Shown here: one piece after another, positions 50,679 to 61,181 of the stretch
Numbering within the stretch: position 1 is the first letter of the stretch
Layout of the letters: each line of letters opens with the position of its first letter
Assembly: GCA_946965045.2 (NCBI GenBank)
Contig: OX337230.1
Location: 4,092,001 to 4,156,000 of the forward strand
DNA from: Epithemia pelagica
Lineage: Eukaryota; Bacillariophyta; Bacillariophyceae; Surirellales; Surirellaceae
Reading direction: 5' to 3'
DNA: 64,000 bases
Program-made: the position numbers and the translations under genes
Notes under the pieces: model-generated
What the model saw: the letters and a program-made list of their open reading frames with translations, nothing else
What the model was told of the DNA's origin: nothing
Database searches by the model: none

Positions 50679-50697
50679 CTTCCGACGAGGTAGACAT

Positions 50698-51211
50698 TGT
50701 CGACAAAGACTGATTATGATTCCGTTGTACATGTACAACGGTCTCGCTCCAACGAAACGACAACGGGTGCAGTAGTCGATGGCGGCGTCGTTTGTTGCGT
50801 GTGTCATTTCGCATCAAAACTTCTGTCACCATAGAATTATTAGATGGGACTGATTTGGTTCACGAGTTTCGGTCATTCCCGCCCAAACGAAGTCGCGCCT
50901 TTCGCTCACCCACGACTCAAGCCCCCCCCCAGCAGGCAACAACTCGGAAGCAGCTCACACAGAAAATGCAAAATCCCAAACGACCATGAGAGTGAGAGAG
51001 AAGGCAAATCAACCCGACACCCGACCGAACGCAATGGGGTCGGTTTCCTAATACCAAGGGGGCTCCACCACTATAGAAATAAGACCACATTGGCTGTCTT
51101 TTCCTGAAAGTAGGAACAAGACAGTGGACGAAACTTGTACAAATGATTAGGAATAGGTCTACATCTTTCTATCAAATATTACGCACACAATACACAATGA
51201 ACCCTTTTTCA
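50698..51211. other. Spacer, shared annexin 3' flank
   Basis: About 50885-51200 matches 48205-48580 (both include a CCACGACTCAAGCCCCCC segment and an AACGACCATGAGAGTGAGA segment). No gene. Confidence 0.6.
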
Positions 51212-52240
51212 TTAGCCCGTCTCGGGCCAGACGGTATTTAGCACATGAAGCAACACGGCCCGGTAGTGTCCACCCGCTTCTTCTCGAACACGCTCGTGGA
51301 GACTCCTACCATGGTCTTCAATGTGACGGGTCATGACTGGGACCAAATGGGGTTGGAAGCGAATCAAACAACACGTCAAGAGCAATTCATCTGTGCCAAA
51401 GCCTCGACAGGCTTGATCAATCAAATCACTCATGGTTTGGTAGGGTCGCAACTTCATGCCGAGTTCGTACAGCGTCGCTTGTCGCAATTGTCGTTCTCCC
51501 AGGCCCCCCAATTCCTTTTCCAGGGCCTTGAAGAGCGTGTATCCATATTTTTCGGCATAGAATTGATTGATATTCTGTAAATGTTCCGGTGGAGCGGCGA
51601 CCAAAATTTTGAAAATACCCCGTTCGTCCGTCCCCATGCGGCCCTGTCCCTTGGCATGAATTGCATCGGCATCGTCTCGAGCCTTGTCGAGCGTATGGTA
51701 TTGTGGATCATACGTTTCTTCGGCTGCTTGCAAACAAGTGAAGCAGAGTCGTTCCATGTTGCCATGCAATTCACTGGCGAGCAATTTGCCCAAATCCTTG
51801 TGATAGAGTCGAAAATATGTCTTTTTCAACAATTCCATTTCGGCATTGGTTCGTCCACACACAATGGACCAGACAATATTGACATTGGCCCCAATTCCCT
51901 TGGTGGCCTTGCGAATCATGGCACATTCCGCCTCATGCGGCGGCAAGGCCAAGAATTCCAGGGCCGCTCCCAGGTCACCCGAAAATTCCTTGCGCATCAA
52001 ATCGCCCATGGATTGAAATCGTTTGTGATCGGCGCCATACAATTCCATGTATCGCCGACTAATCTTGGCGCGTTGGGTGGCATCCTGCGTCGCCAAGGCT
52101 TGAATGACTCGTTGCTTGTTGGCACCCAGACCCTTGGTCGCGCTTTCCAGTTCCTCACACACCTCGTCGACGTCCGCACCAAAGGCGTCGGGAGACAAGT
52201 CGTTGGCCGTGACAAATTCCGGATACAAGTCAATCGTCAT
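51212..52240 (-). CDS. Annexin-like protein 2
   Basis: 342 residues, intronless, clearly homologous to annexin 1 along its full length (MTIDLYPEFVTANDLSPDAFG start). Repeat starts: KGLGANKQRVIQAL, KGIGANVNIVWSIV, GRMGTDERGIFKIL, RGFGTDELLLTC. As in paralogue 1, only the last two repeats have G-T at the calcium loop. Ends WPETG. Its 3' end and downstream flank have been copied to 48205-48712. Likely a calcium-dependent phospholipid-binding protein at cytosolic membrane faces. Confidence 0.88.
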   Translation of the reverse strand: MTIDLYPEFVTANDLSPDAFGADVDEVCEELESATKGLGANKQRVIQALATQDATQRAKISRRYMELYGADHKRFQSMGDLMRKEFSGDLGAALEFLALPPHEAECAMIRKATKGIGANVNIVWSIVCGRTNAEMELLKKTYFRLYHKDLGKLLASELHGNMERLCFTCLQAAEETYDPQYHTLDKARDDADAIHAKGQGRMGTDERGIFKILVAAPPEHLQNINQFYAEKYGYTLFKALEKELGGLGERQLRQATLYELGMKLRPYQTMSDLIDQACRGFGTDELLLTCCLIRFQPHLVPVMTRHIEDHGRSLHERVREEAGGHYRAVLLHVLNTVWPETG

Positions 52241-53059
52241 TTGGAGATAGAAACGGTTGTGTGTGTTATAAGTGTAGTTGTTGTAATTGTTGGTGTTGTT
52301 GTATTAGTTGTCGTTTTTTATGTGAGAGATTGTCGAACTACATCATAGTAATAGGTCTTCCATCAATGCCGTCTTGGAGCGCGAATGAGAGAAATCTTTT
52401 TCGGAAAGAGGGATGCGAACTCGCGCATCAATGGGGCCATGCCTGATGCCTGCCGGCGCACGCGTTGGGGGGTATTCCTTCTTCAATTCCCGAGGACTTT
52501 GATGTGACAGAAAGATGACAATTCTCCATTTAATAAAACCTCGTAACCGCAGCGCTCCACTACTCGTACGAGTACACTGAAAACTGAAACCCTGTCGGAC
52601 GTGTCACACTCGCAGCTCGCAACTCACCCCATTAATACCCCATTACAATAAGAACCAAGGAAGAACCACAGCGACAAAAGTGCAACTATTACAACAAAAC
52701 AACTTCCGGAAGCAATCGATCATTTTGCGAGAAAAACAGGGAGCGATGCTCACCACTCTCTCCTTCTAATCAACTACCTAGAGAGGGACGACGACGAAAA
52801 CACGTGAATGAACGTTGCGCTTTAACACTATAGACTGTCGTTCTCCATTGTTATTCTTTGAATTGCGAGAAAAAAGGGCGAGCTAGAAGAAGAAGGAGAT
52901 TGGCGGCTGGCGGTTCACCATTGATCTAAAACATCCAGAAATCAACAAGCACACAAAAAACCAACAAGGACGAAATTCTGGTCGTTGCGAACCAAAAGAA
53001 GAAGTTCCTCGTCCATTTTGATCCTCCATATACACGACAGTTTCACAGTCTGCGCCATT
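52241..53059. other. Two-way intergenic region between annexin 2 and the kinase gene
   Basis: Promoter side for both genes (head to head). GTTGTTGTAATTG-type low complexity next to annexin 2; nothing else recognised. Confidence 0.5.
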
Positions 53060-54503
53060 ATGGAACTCAAGATTGGCAAATTCACGGAATCGCACTTGCT
53101 CGAGACGGCCAAGAACGAGGTGATCAAGAAAACCAAGTCGTCCGTCATTCTGAGTCAAGACGCCGAAGACAAGATTCCTCAATTTGCTTTGTCCGGTACG
53201 TGTTGTTGTTGTTGTTGTTGTTTGAAAGATGTTGAGTATTGCAGCATGCCATGATATGGTCCGGTTGGATCCAGAGACAATCTCTCTCATGATTTCTTTC
53301 GTGACTCTTGTTTGTATGTGTCTTCCTTCGTTGCTGATTTGCTTGTCCTTCTTTTGATTTTGCTGGTTAGAATTGACCGTAGGCAAAGTGCTGGGACGGG
53401 GCGGATTTTGTGTCGTGAACGAAATCTCCAAAATCTCCCTCCAAGACGGCAGCAGCAACGCGACTGGCAGCAGTCAGGTATTAAAGAATCGTGATCCATT
53501 CACTCTCAGCGCCGAAGATATTGTCCAAGATCGTGACTTTATTGCCTCTCATTATATTCGGAATGGCAAGAATTACCGCTACGCTCTCAAGCAATTACAG
53601 TCGTCAGTCCGGAAGGATCCCCAACTCTATGTCCAGAGTGTCATGGATTTGGTGATTGAGACACGCTATTTGGCCGTCTTACGGCACCCGCACATTATCA
53701 AAATGCGCGCCATGTCGACTGGATCGCCCTTTGAGACGGGCAATCCCCAATTTGTCGTCTTGGACAAGCTCTACGATATTTTATCGACTCGGTTGAAAAC
53801 AACGTGGAAACAACGCTTGCCCGGTCCCATGGCCCGAGTGACGGATTTGCGAGGCAAACGGGCCCACAAATTCTGGATTGAACGCTTAATGGTGGCTTAC
53901 GATTTGACCACGGCTCTCAAGTATATGCATGAGGAACGGGTCATGTATCGTGATTTGAAACCGGAAAATATTGGCTTTGATGTCCGAGGAGATGTCAAAA
54001 TTTTTGATTTTGGATTGGCCCGCGAATTTGAACCCAGTGGTGAGACTCTGAATCCACTCTTGACGGGCGATACTGGATCGCCCCGGTACATGGCACCCGA
54101 AGTGGCCTTGAATCAACCCTACAATGAGAAATGCGACGTATATTCGTTTTCCATTCTACTTTGGGAAATTCTCATGGTGGAACCTCCCTTTGCCCATTAC
54201 ACGTCGTGGAAACAATTGGTCCAAAAAGTGGCGCAACTGGGCGCTCGGCCCAAGGTGGATGACTCGTGGCCGAGCAAATTGATTGACCTATTGAGAGAGG
54301 GATGGCATGCCGATATTGGGAAACGGCCAAGCTTTTTGAAATTGGGCAATGTGTTGCGAACCATCTTGCATACGGAAAGTGGCGAACATCGAGAGACCGT
54401 GTCGGACATTTCGGGACGGAGTGAAATTTTTCGACTGACCGCAACCAACAACAAGCAATCCTGGCCGATTAATAAGAAGGATTGTGGCAAGCCGTGTCCG
54501 TAG
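53060..54503 (+). CDS. Protein kinase
   Basis: Two exons, 53060-53195 and 53371-54503, joined across a 175-bp GT-AG intron (phase 1) to give 422 residues. Kinase motifs in order: glycine loop GRGGFC (54-59), Lys119 in YALKQL, Glu142 of helix C, catalytic loop YRDLKPEN (Asp240), DFG (258-260), APE (287-289), then DVYSFSILLWEI. His of HRD is replaced by Tyr. About 55 extra residues lie between the glycine loop and the catalytic Lys. All residues needed for phosphotransfer are present, so it should be active. The DVYSF-type subdomain IX and WEI suggest a tyrosine-kinase-like group Ser/Thr kinase. Target unknown. Confidence 0.88.
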
Positions 54504-55042
54504 AATCTGCTGTGACACGTTGCTACGTGTATTAGGCGTATACATAAATTGGCTAGCTATACGATTATAGCAAAGAACAACATGAGCTACTATGGGCTTT
54601 TGGATTGATTGTGGTCGTGACCCAGAAGTTGTAAATGTCCCTCTCCGTCACCCTTGTCATGACGCACGGGTCCTTTTTTTCTGGGGCCTCGTCGTCGTCA
54701 CCCAGGCAATTCCCAACCGCTCGCAGCAAAAGCTGCATGCCACAACCAGTTCGTCGCTGTCGCAGGTCTTGTTGGCGCGATGACATTCTTCGCAAGTCAA
54801 CATGGCATCTGGAGTAGCCTTCACAATCCAAGAACGGTAACAGTGTTATTGGGACAGTCAATAGCGCAACGAATGGGCACATTGTCCTGGAACGGTTGAC
54901 TTGTGTGTACTACAACATGTTGCTTCCTTTGGAGATCATGCGAATCCTATACTAGTTACTTCGTCCGTAAGGTAAAAAGATCACTGCAATGTAGTCGTCA
55001 AAAGCCCAATTTGATCACAACAACCCACAACAAACACAAGTG
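54504..55042. other. Intergenic, includes kelch 3' flank
   Basis: From about 54860 the DNA matches other kelch 3' flanks. No gene seen. Confidence 0.5.
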
Positions 55043-56191
55043 TTATCCTTCCATTGCCGCAGTGGCATCTCGGATAGCCATTCCTTTCCATTGGTGATAC
55101 CTTCCGTCCTCTGGTTGCTGCTCACAGAGTCGTTGAAAGCACCATGTATTCTTGTCCATGAGTGACAGGGTCGAACAGGTAGAATTCCCTTCTCCACCAA
55201 TAATGGCAACTTGATTGGCCACCGTCACCATACTGCAACCATTGCGGTGATTTGTTAGTGATGGGAGATTCCACAAGAGATTGCGGTTCGTATCCAATAC
55301 TTCCACGGTTGGATGTCCTCCCGCCACAACCAGACAGGATCCCACGGCAACCACTGCACAAGAAAAACATCGTGTCTCGGAAAGCACCATATCGGAATGA
55401 GTGCTCCAAGTAGACGCGAAGGTAATGACTGTAGAAGCATCAGTCTCCTCCTCCTTTTTATCCGCACCGTTCCGAGGCTTTGAAAAGTCCAAAGATTCCA
55501 CCGAGCTAAGTTTGTAATAGCAACCGACAAAGATGCGGTGGCCAATGACCCCACTGGCATAGCACAATCGTGGAAGGTTCATGGATGGTCCCTCAACCAC
55601 AGTGTGATTGCTGGTATCAATAATATCCACCGACCTCATGGCTCGTCCCATGTTGTCGCGTCCACCCATTACAACAATATATCGATCGTGAACCGCAACA
55701 GCACAACATCCTAACCGTTGTGTTGATAGTCGACAATTCAATGTCGTCCAATTGATCTCGTGTGTGCTGCTTGTTGTGAAAAATGATTGTAGTAAATCAT
55801 TGGAATCAATTCGTTCAATACAATCTAAAACTGATCTTTCACTGCATCCTCCCATCACGTAGACACTTCCATTGCAAACGACAGCGGCATGTTCACAGCG
55901 TGTCTTATTCATGGGTGGTCCTTCTCGCCACTGCTTGTTGGATTCTGCTAAATTTAATACAAGAACGGAATTCATGGGAACGTAAAATCGTTGAACTCCT
56001 CCCAACACGACAACCGTTTGCCCCTTGTTGTTGGTATCGTTGTCCTTCTCGGGATGGTTCAGTACGGCCGAAGCATGTTCGCTACGCCATCCACCCACAA
56101 GAGGAGGCCAATCGGTTTCATTCCATTCTGCTGTCTCGTCCAAAAGGACAAGGCCCGACTGCCATGCTTGTTCTTTCAGTGTCATGCTCAT
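55043..56191 (-). CDS. Kelch-repeat protein copy 7
   Basis: 382 residues from the ATG at 56189-56191 (MSMTLKEQAWQSGLVL). All blades are present: TVVVLGG, SVYVMGG, DRYIVVMGG, HRIFVG (one Gly lost with a short deletion), CLVVAGG and VAIIGG. It ends ATAAMEG: a small frame change just before the end abandons the frame that would encode the CVCC-type tail, whose DNA is still present downstream. This copy should therefore be a soluble, non-prenylated version. An upstream element variant (minus strand, about 56507-56540) and 3' flank are shared with the family. Confidence 0.83.
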   Translation of the reverse strand: MSMTLKEQAWQSGLVLLDETAEWNETDWPPLVGGWRSEHASAVLNHPEKDNDTNNKGQTVVVLGGVQRFYVPMNSVLVLNLAESNKQWREGPPMNKTRCEHAAVVCNGSVYVMGGCSERSVLDCIERIDSNDLLQSFFTTSSTHEINWTTLNCRLSTQRLGCCAVAVHDRYIVVMGGRDNMGRAMRSVDIIDTSNHTVVEGPSMNLPRLCYASGVIGHRIFVGCYYKLSSVESLDFSKPRNGADKKEEETDASTVITFASTWSTHSDMVLSETRCFSCAVVAVGSCLVVAGGHPTVEVLDTNRNLLWNLPSLTNHRNGCSMVTVANQVAIIGGEGNSTCSTLSLMDKNTWCFQRLCEQQPEDGRYHQWKGMAIRDATAAMEG

Positions 56192-56642
56192 GGTTCCAAA
56201 CGTTCACTGCAGAATTTATAATTTATGATTCGTCGGTTTGCTGTTTGCTGTGCTCCTGCAGTGATGCTGATGCTGATGGGTGAGGACCGGAAGCACGACT
56301 GATTTCACGAGAAATGGATGGTTGGGTTTGAAACGGAGGTGTCTGTCGGTCATAGGAGTACCTCGGTCGAAGTCAACGAATCGAAAACAAAACACAGATA
56401 GGGAAAACTGTGGGAGAACCTATCCGACAAAATGACGTTACTCAGTAGATCATGCGGCACAACAAGATGACGTGCCGTTGCCATGGTCGGCCTCCCTGCA
56501 TTCGAAACGGCACAACAGAGTACTCGTAAATCCGGGTACCAGAAATAATAATCCACTCCGTCAAGTTTTCCGCGACCGGCTCTACAAAATCACAAGAAAA
56601 AACACACTGCACCCCCGAATTTTGAATTCCTTGGAGCAAAAG
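56192..56642. promoter_or_regulatory. Region between kelch copy 7 and kinase-like copy B
   Basis: The 56200-56345 part matches, in reverse, the upstream DNA of kelch copy 2 (10780-10935), including the GACCGACAGACACCTCCG-type segment. Holds a variant of the shared element near 56507-56540 on the minus strand. Confidence 0.45.
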
Positions 56643-58200
56643 ATGCTTTTGTATACAACGGAATCAAAAAATCAGTCTTGGTCGACAATGTTGCGTACGG
56701 CAATGAAGGCTGGTTCGACACACTTGCGAAAAATTGAAACTACGGTACCGCCGGATTGCAACGAATGGCTTGCCGATTTGATTGACAGAAGGACTCCGTT
56801 ATGGAGAGACTGTCTCTTTTTTTGCGCTGCGATACGGAGAGGCGTTGGCAACCCTTGAATATAACGGTGCAACTGGTAGTTCCGACCATCCACGCGCACA
56901 CAGCAACGAGTCAAACTTTGAATACACCCGAGTTGCGGAAAACTTTGAGATTATTTCGGGTATGGATGGTCTTTTATTTGGCGAGCAGCTATGCATGGTC
57001 CCGGTGAAGGGATGCTTCAGCAAGGCTCCTCTTGTCGGTTTGAACGAAGCGGACGTTCAGACGGTTGTACACGATACTCGTCAAGATGCCGTCAATATTT
57101 GCAACATCATGCTTGGAGGAAGGGAACACAGTATTGGTGTGCAGAGAAGGAAATTTGTTTACAAATCAACCTGATCATTCAAGGCCGATTTGTAAACAAA
57201 TTTTTCATCTCTGCACACACAAACAGAGTGTGCCTGTGGTGAAGGTCCAAGAGAAACCGGGAGACGCAGCGGTAGACGACAATCGAGTGCACGGTCAACC
57301 ATTCGACCAGCTGCTCAATACTGTGCTGTTAAAGCACAAGGGAAACGCCATTGGCGTCATAACGTCTATCAAGAAAACCCGCGTTGCTTGGATTGGGGAT
57401 GAGGCGGACCGCATTGTGGAGGAGGGTTCCTTTCTCTCCCTGGAAAAGTTGCGCGAATGCAGGAACCGATTGCCGACAAGGGACGTGGTGCCATTGTCAA
57501 GGAAAACGGAAGAGTACGCACAACAGCAAAACGGCGGTATCCAGATGCAAGTTTCAGCAACACATCATCGTAACGCGAAAAAGGCCCGAATCGAGGTCAA
57601 ACGAGAATTGGTTTTGTCGCGTCCTTTCCAAGCGAATGATCTCCTTCGTGTTTTCTGCAATCTCATCATTGCTGGTATCCTTCTACACGATCCCGACACC
57701 GGTGGATCGTGCCACAGTGACACGCCAGTGGACATTCCGGCATGCGTGGTACTTCATCCTGGGGGAAAGGCGCCCATGCTGGAAACCCTCGTTTTTCGGG
57801 ACTTGCGACAAAGGTCGCCAGCTCAATGGGTATTGTTCCGTCGCCCAAATATTTTCTGGGAAAGGCTTTGCTCTTGTTCGACTTGGAACGTTTTTTCGAG
57901 CGGTGACGCATGCCGGGGATGAATTTGTTGTGAAAATGGACAGTCTGGAGTACCATGTGGATGGCACTCGAGAATATACATTTTCATGTCACATTCATGA
58001 TGGGCAAAAGATTATCGATTTCGATTCAAGAGGCTTGGAGGCCGTGTCACGAAAAAAAGGATGTAAAACAAAGTATATCCTGAGCTTGCTCAACATGTAT
58101 GGGTCGAAAAGCTTTGCGGGCGGCACTGCTTGATTCTTCCTCTTTTTTTGAAAATGTGCCCAACGCTGATCGAGAATCCAAGGTAGCCGATGTTGGCGCA
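56643..58200 (+). pseudogene. Kinase-like-domain gene, copy B, multiply frameshifted
   Basis: Matches copy A (48718-50697) along most of its length: LRTAMKAGS start, FALRYGEALATLEY, a VVHDTRQDAVNICNIML region, SIKKTRVAWIGDEAD, LRECRNRL, DLLRVFCNLIIAGILLHDPDT. At least three frame changes (near 56800, 57150 and 57830) and an inverted duplication (57137-57218) break it. The kinase-like N-lobe is recognisable only in pieces (EFVVKMD; EAVSRKKG). It stops short of the C-lobe-like part. No product is expected. It lies between two kelch genes, opposite in orientation to both. Confidence 0.8.
57137..57218. repeat. Near-perfect inverted duplication inside copy B
   Basis: Arms 57137-57167 and 57187-57218 share GTGTGCAGAGA ... 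AAATTTGTTTACAAATC and its complement, with a 19-nt centre. Copy A has only one arm, so the other is a local inverted copy, as made by template switching. Confidence 0.85.
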
Positions 58201-58325
58201 CTAACGGTTAGCTTGTGTGTACTACAACATGTTGCTTCCTTTGGAGATAATGCGAATCCTATACTAGTTACTTCGTCCGTAAGGTAAACAGATCACTGCA
58301 CTTAGTCGACAAACGCCCAATTCTA

Positions 58326-59510
58326 TCACAAACAACAACAAACACAAGTGTCATCCTTCCGTTTCGCACGGTCAATATTGGTTGCCGTATTGGCATCTCG
58401 GATACGTCCCATTTCTTTCCATTGGTGATACCATCCGTTTGGTTGCTGCTCACAGAGTCGTTGAAAGCACCACGAATTCTTGTCCATGAGTGGCAGTGTC
58501 AAACAGGTAGAATTCCCTAAACCACCAATAATGGCAACTTGATTGGCCACCGTCACCATACTGCAGCCATAGAGGCCATTTTCTAGTGATGGGAGATTCC
58601 ACAAGAGGTTGCGGTTCGTATCCAATACTTCCACGGTTCGACGAGTTCTTCCCGCCACAACCAGACAGGATCCCATGGCAACCACTGCACAAGAGGAAGC
58701 GGAAATCACCATATCTGAATGAGTCCTCCAAGTAGATGAGAAGGAAATGACTTTATCATCTTTCTTTGCCTTTGTCTTCTTATTCTCGCCGCAAGTCTTT
58801 GCAAATTCCAAATACTCCACCGACTCCTCCTCACGGCCTCCACCGACAAAGATGCGGTGGCCAACGACCGCACTGGCATAATACAATCGTGGAACTTTCA
58901 TGGATGGTCCCGCAGTGACAGTATGATTGCTAGCATCAATAATATCCACCGACGACAAACTACGCCTGTTCCAGCCACCCATGACAACAATATATCGATT
59001 GTGAACCGCAACAGCACAACATCCATATCGTCCCGTTGATAATCTACATTTCAATGTTGTCCAATAACTCTCTTGTGTGGTTCTTGTTGTGAAAGATGAT
59101 TGCAGTAGCAAATCATTGGAATCAATCCGTTCCATACAATTCAGATATCCTCCTTCTCTATTGTATCCTCCCATCACGTAGATGCGTCCGTTGCACACAA
59201 CAGCGGCAGGTTCTCGACGACTCTTGTTCATGGGTGGCCCTTCTCGCCACTCCCTGTTGGATTCTGCCAAGTTCAATACAAGAATGGAATCGAGGTCGCC
59301 TTGACCTGTTTGATATCCACCCAACACGATCACGGTTTGTCTCTTGTGGTCGTTATCGTTCTCCGAATCGAGATGATTTAGTACGACCGAAGCATGCTGC
59401 CTACGCCATCCACCCAAAAGAGGAGGCCAATCGGTTTCATTCCATGCTGCTGTCTCGTCCAAAAGGACAAGGCCCGACTGCCATGCTTGTTCTTGCAGTG
59501 TCATGCTCAT
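58326..59510 (-). CDS. Kelch-repeat protein copy 8, intact, C-terminal Cys-rich CaaL-like box
   Basis: 394 residues from the ATG at 59508-59510 (MSMTLQEQAWQSG); three further codons upstream (MNS) are also in frame. Blades: TVIVLGGY, RIYVMGGY, NRYIVVMGG, HRIFVGGG, CLVVAGR and VAIIGG. It ends DDTCVCCCL, so the last four residues, C-C-C-L, fit a CaaX-like box ending in Leu. No interruption. On the minus strand it lies directly downstream of a broken glutaredoxin-like copy, the same arrangement as at 27511/28362. Confidence 0.87.
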   Translation of the reverse strand: MSMTLQEQAWQSGLVLLDETAAWNETDWPPLLGGWRRQHASVVLNHLDSENDNDHKRQTVIVLGGYQTGQGDLDSILVLNLAESNREWREGPPMNKSRREPAAVVCNGRIYVMGGYNREGGYLNCMERIDSNDLLLQSSFTTRTTQESYWTTLKCRLSTGRYGCCAVAVHNRYIVVMGGWNRRSLSSVDIIDASNHTVTAGPSMKVPRLYYASAVVGHRIFVGGGREEESVEYLEFAKTCGENKKTKAKKDDKVISFSSTWRTHSDMVISASSCAVVAMGSCLVVAGRTRRTVEVLDTNRNLLWNLPSLENGLYGCSMVTVANQVAIIGGLGNSTCLTLPLMDKNSWCFQRLCEQQPNGWYHQWKEMGRIRDANTATNIDRAKRKDDTCVCCCL

Positions 59511-59883
59511 ACTGTTCATTCCAACAGGTAACCGTCGAACAAAAAGTATAATGAGCAAATCACGTGGAAGATTATATTGTGGTTATTGAGAGAACGGAAG
59601 TGTCTGCTCGTCATAATAGGACTATGTAATACAATCGAGCAAAGCACGATGGAAATGGACAATTGGCTTTTGCGCCAGACAACAAAGTACTCGTATTTCC
59701 GGGTTCGCGCACGCTACCCTCGTAGGAGTATATAGGTGTAAAACCTCATACTCCTAGCAACAAAACTGGGTATAGAAGTACTTGAGAATATGAATGGATG
59801 TGAATACTCCTAACTTTGAAACTGCAGCTGCCACAATAGTATATACATTTGTTTTCCTTCTAGGCACCATAATGCCATCTATC
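59511..59883. promoter_or_regulatory. Spacer between glutaredoxin-like copy 3 and kelch copy 8
   Basis: Reverse-complement counterpart of 28072-28361 and 39304-39624. The shared element is at 59675-59705 on the minus strand. Confidence 0.5.
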
Positions 59884-60458
59884 TTACTTTGTTTTCTTGG
59901 TCGTCGTCGTCGTCTTCTTTTTAGGTACCCGTGCTTTGCGAAGGAGAGTCTCCAAGTCATCGGATTGCGCCAATTGTCCCAATTCCCGACATCCACCACT
60001 GCATGTGCCTCCACTGAACACCATTGGGAGACTGGTGGCACCCGATTCCCCTTCCTTGGCCAATTCGACTCGCAAGGCGGATTCTTGGCCTCCCCAAAAT
60101 AAGAACCATTCGGCACCCAATTTCGTTGGAACAAAGTCATATCCCGTCGATTCCAAGAGTTGGACCGCTTCACTACGAAAGGGACTTCATCCAAAAGTAT
60201 AAATCAACGCCTGATTCTTTTTCTTCTTGTCGGCTTGGAGTTGCGCGACGGCCGCTTGTGGATCTTCCTCCGATCCCAACCGAGTGGCCTGAATCCCAGC
60301 TTGTGCCTTGAATCCGTATGTGTGTCGCAACAAATGCATTCCTTGTGCGGCCGTTTGAATCACGGGATTGGGAGCGTACGCATGGGTCGCAGAGACTGAG
60401 AAGATCAGAGACACCAAAGGGCCGCCACGACGGCACTCATACTCACGAACACAGCCAT
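59884..60458 (-). pseudogene. Glutaredoxin-like gene copy 3, frameshifted
   Basis: The ATG at 60456-60458 starts a signal-peptide-like sequence, but a 2-nt net gain after Leu-Trp-Cys-Leu gives an early stop. Later parts are in other frames: SATHAYAPNPV to ALIYTFG, then FVPTKLGAEW to the Lys/Thr-rich end at 59884. A second indel lies at the SPFS-equivalent position around 60180. CSGGC is present where the intact gene has CIGGC. No functional product is expected. Confidence 0.82.
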
Positions 60459-61181
60459 TGTGCTACGACTGACGAATCTTTGATTGTTTACTTGTAGATA
60501 CCATGAATTGGCCATAGCTATGCATACTATCTTCTACCAAGCAGTCACGCCTCGTAAGCAGGGTCTGGAAGTCATTTTATGTGCCATCTAAACTTGAATG
60601 TAGATTGATTATTCACTTTTCCAATCAGTTTAGAATTAAATTAAGAATTAACGATTCACTTCACGACATATACACAATTGAATTAATCTTGAAAGTGTAC
60701 TAATTTACGGATAGTAAATGAACTTAATTACCAAAGTCAATTATGTTTACAATCAATAAATTCACTTAACTTTACTATTCCCCTATTTCATACCCTTTGA
60801 ATTGAATTCAATCCCCAATTCCCTTTTCGAACCAATTGGAATTAAATTCCAATCCCAATTCCCTTTTCGAACGAATTTGAATTGAATGAATCATTCTCAA
60901 TTCACACCACCATTCAGAACAAATGAATTACACATTCACAAATTCCATTCATTCTCTGAATTATGACTCACAGTCACACACTGTACTCCTTATCCTTTCT
61001 CCACCATTATAGTCGTACAACATACAACTAAGAAGATGTTAGGTACGCCTGTATGTTTCAGTATCGACAAACAGCAACACACTCCTTTGTGGAACTTGTC
61101 CATATTCCTGATGTCTTCCATCTTACACTATTGTACATCGTATACTCTCAGTCGTCACATTTTATCGTACTTATTGTCTCA
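60459..61181. other. AT-rich intergenic region
   Basis: 60580-61000 is visibly richer in A/T than the rest of the window, with many AATTGAATT and AATTAAATT words and a directly repeated CCAATTCCCTTTTCGAAC (near 60815 and 60855). No gene. It marks the border to a compositionally different segment. Confidence 0.6.

Larger units (their letters stand above)
48718..50697 (-). pseudogene. Kinase-like-domain gene, copy A, broken by tandem duplications
   Basis: The ATG at 50695-50697 starts MSTSSEELRTAIKAAL. A 141-bp duplicated N-terminal block (50398-50678) with a 1-nt loss breaks the frame; the main frame then runs from about 50536 to about 49130 through a long unrecognised region (INGILVHDPDT-like segments, LRECRNRL) into a kinase N-lobe: LVERLGSGSTWNVFRAV, then CVVKMYI and EEWMYHNVYPELA. 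A 55-bp tandem duplication at 49025-49132 shifts the frame again; without it the C-lobe-like part (CLILPFLEPV, EHVGWGHIGMF, LYLYSLGSV) continues to a stop at 48718. It resembles diatom kinase-like proteins of uncharacterised type (possibly DUF5898-like). No HRD/DFG is seen. Confidence 0.7.
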
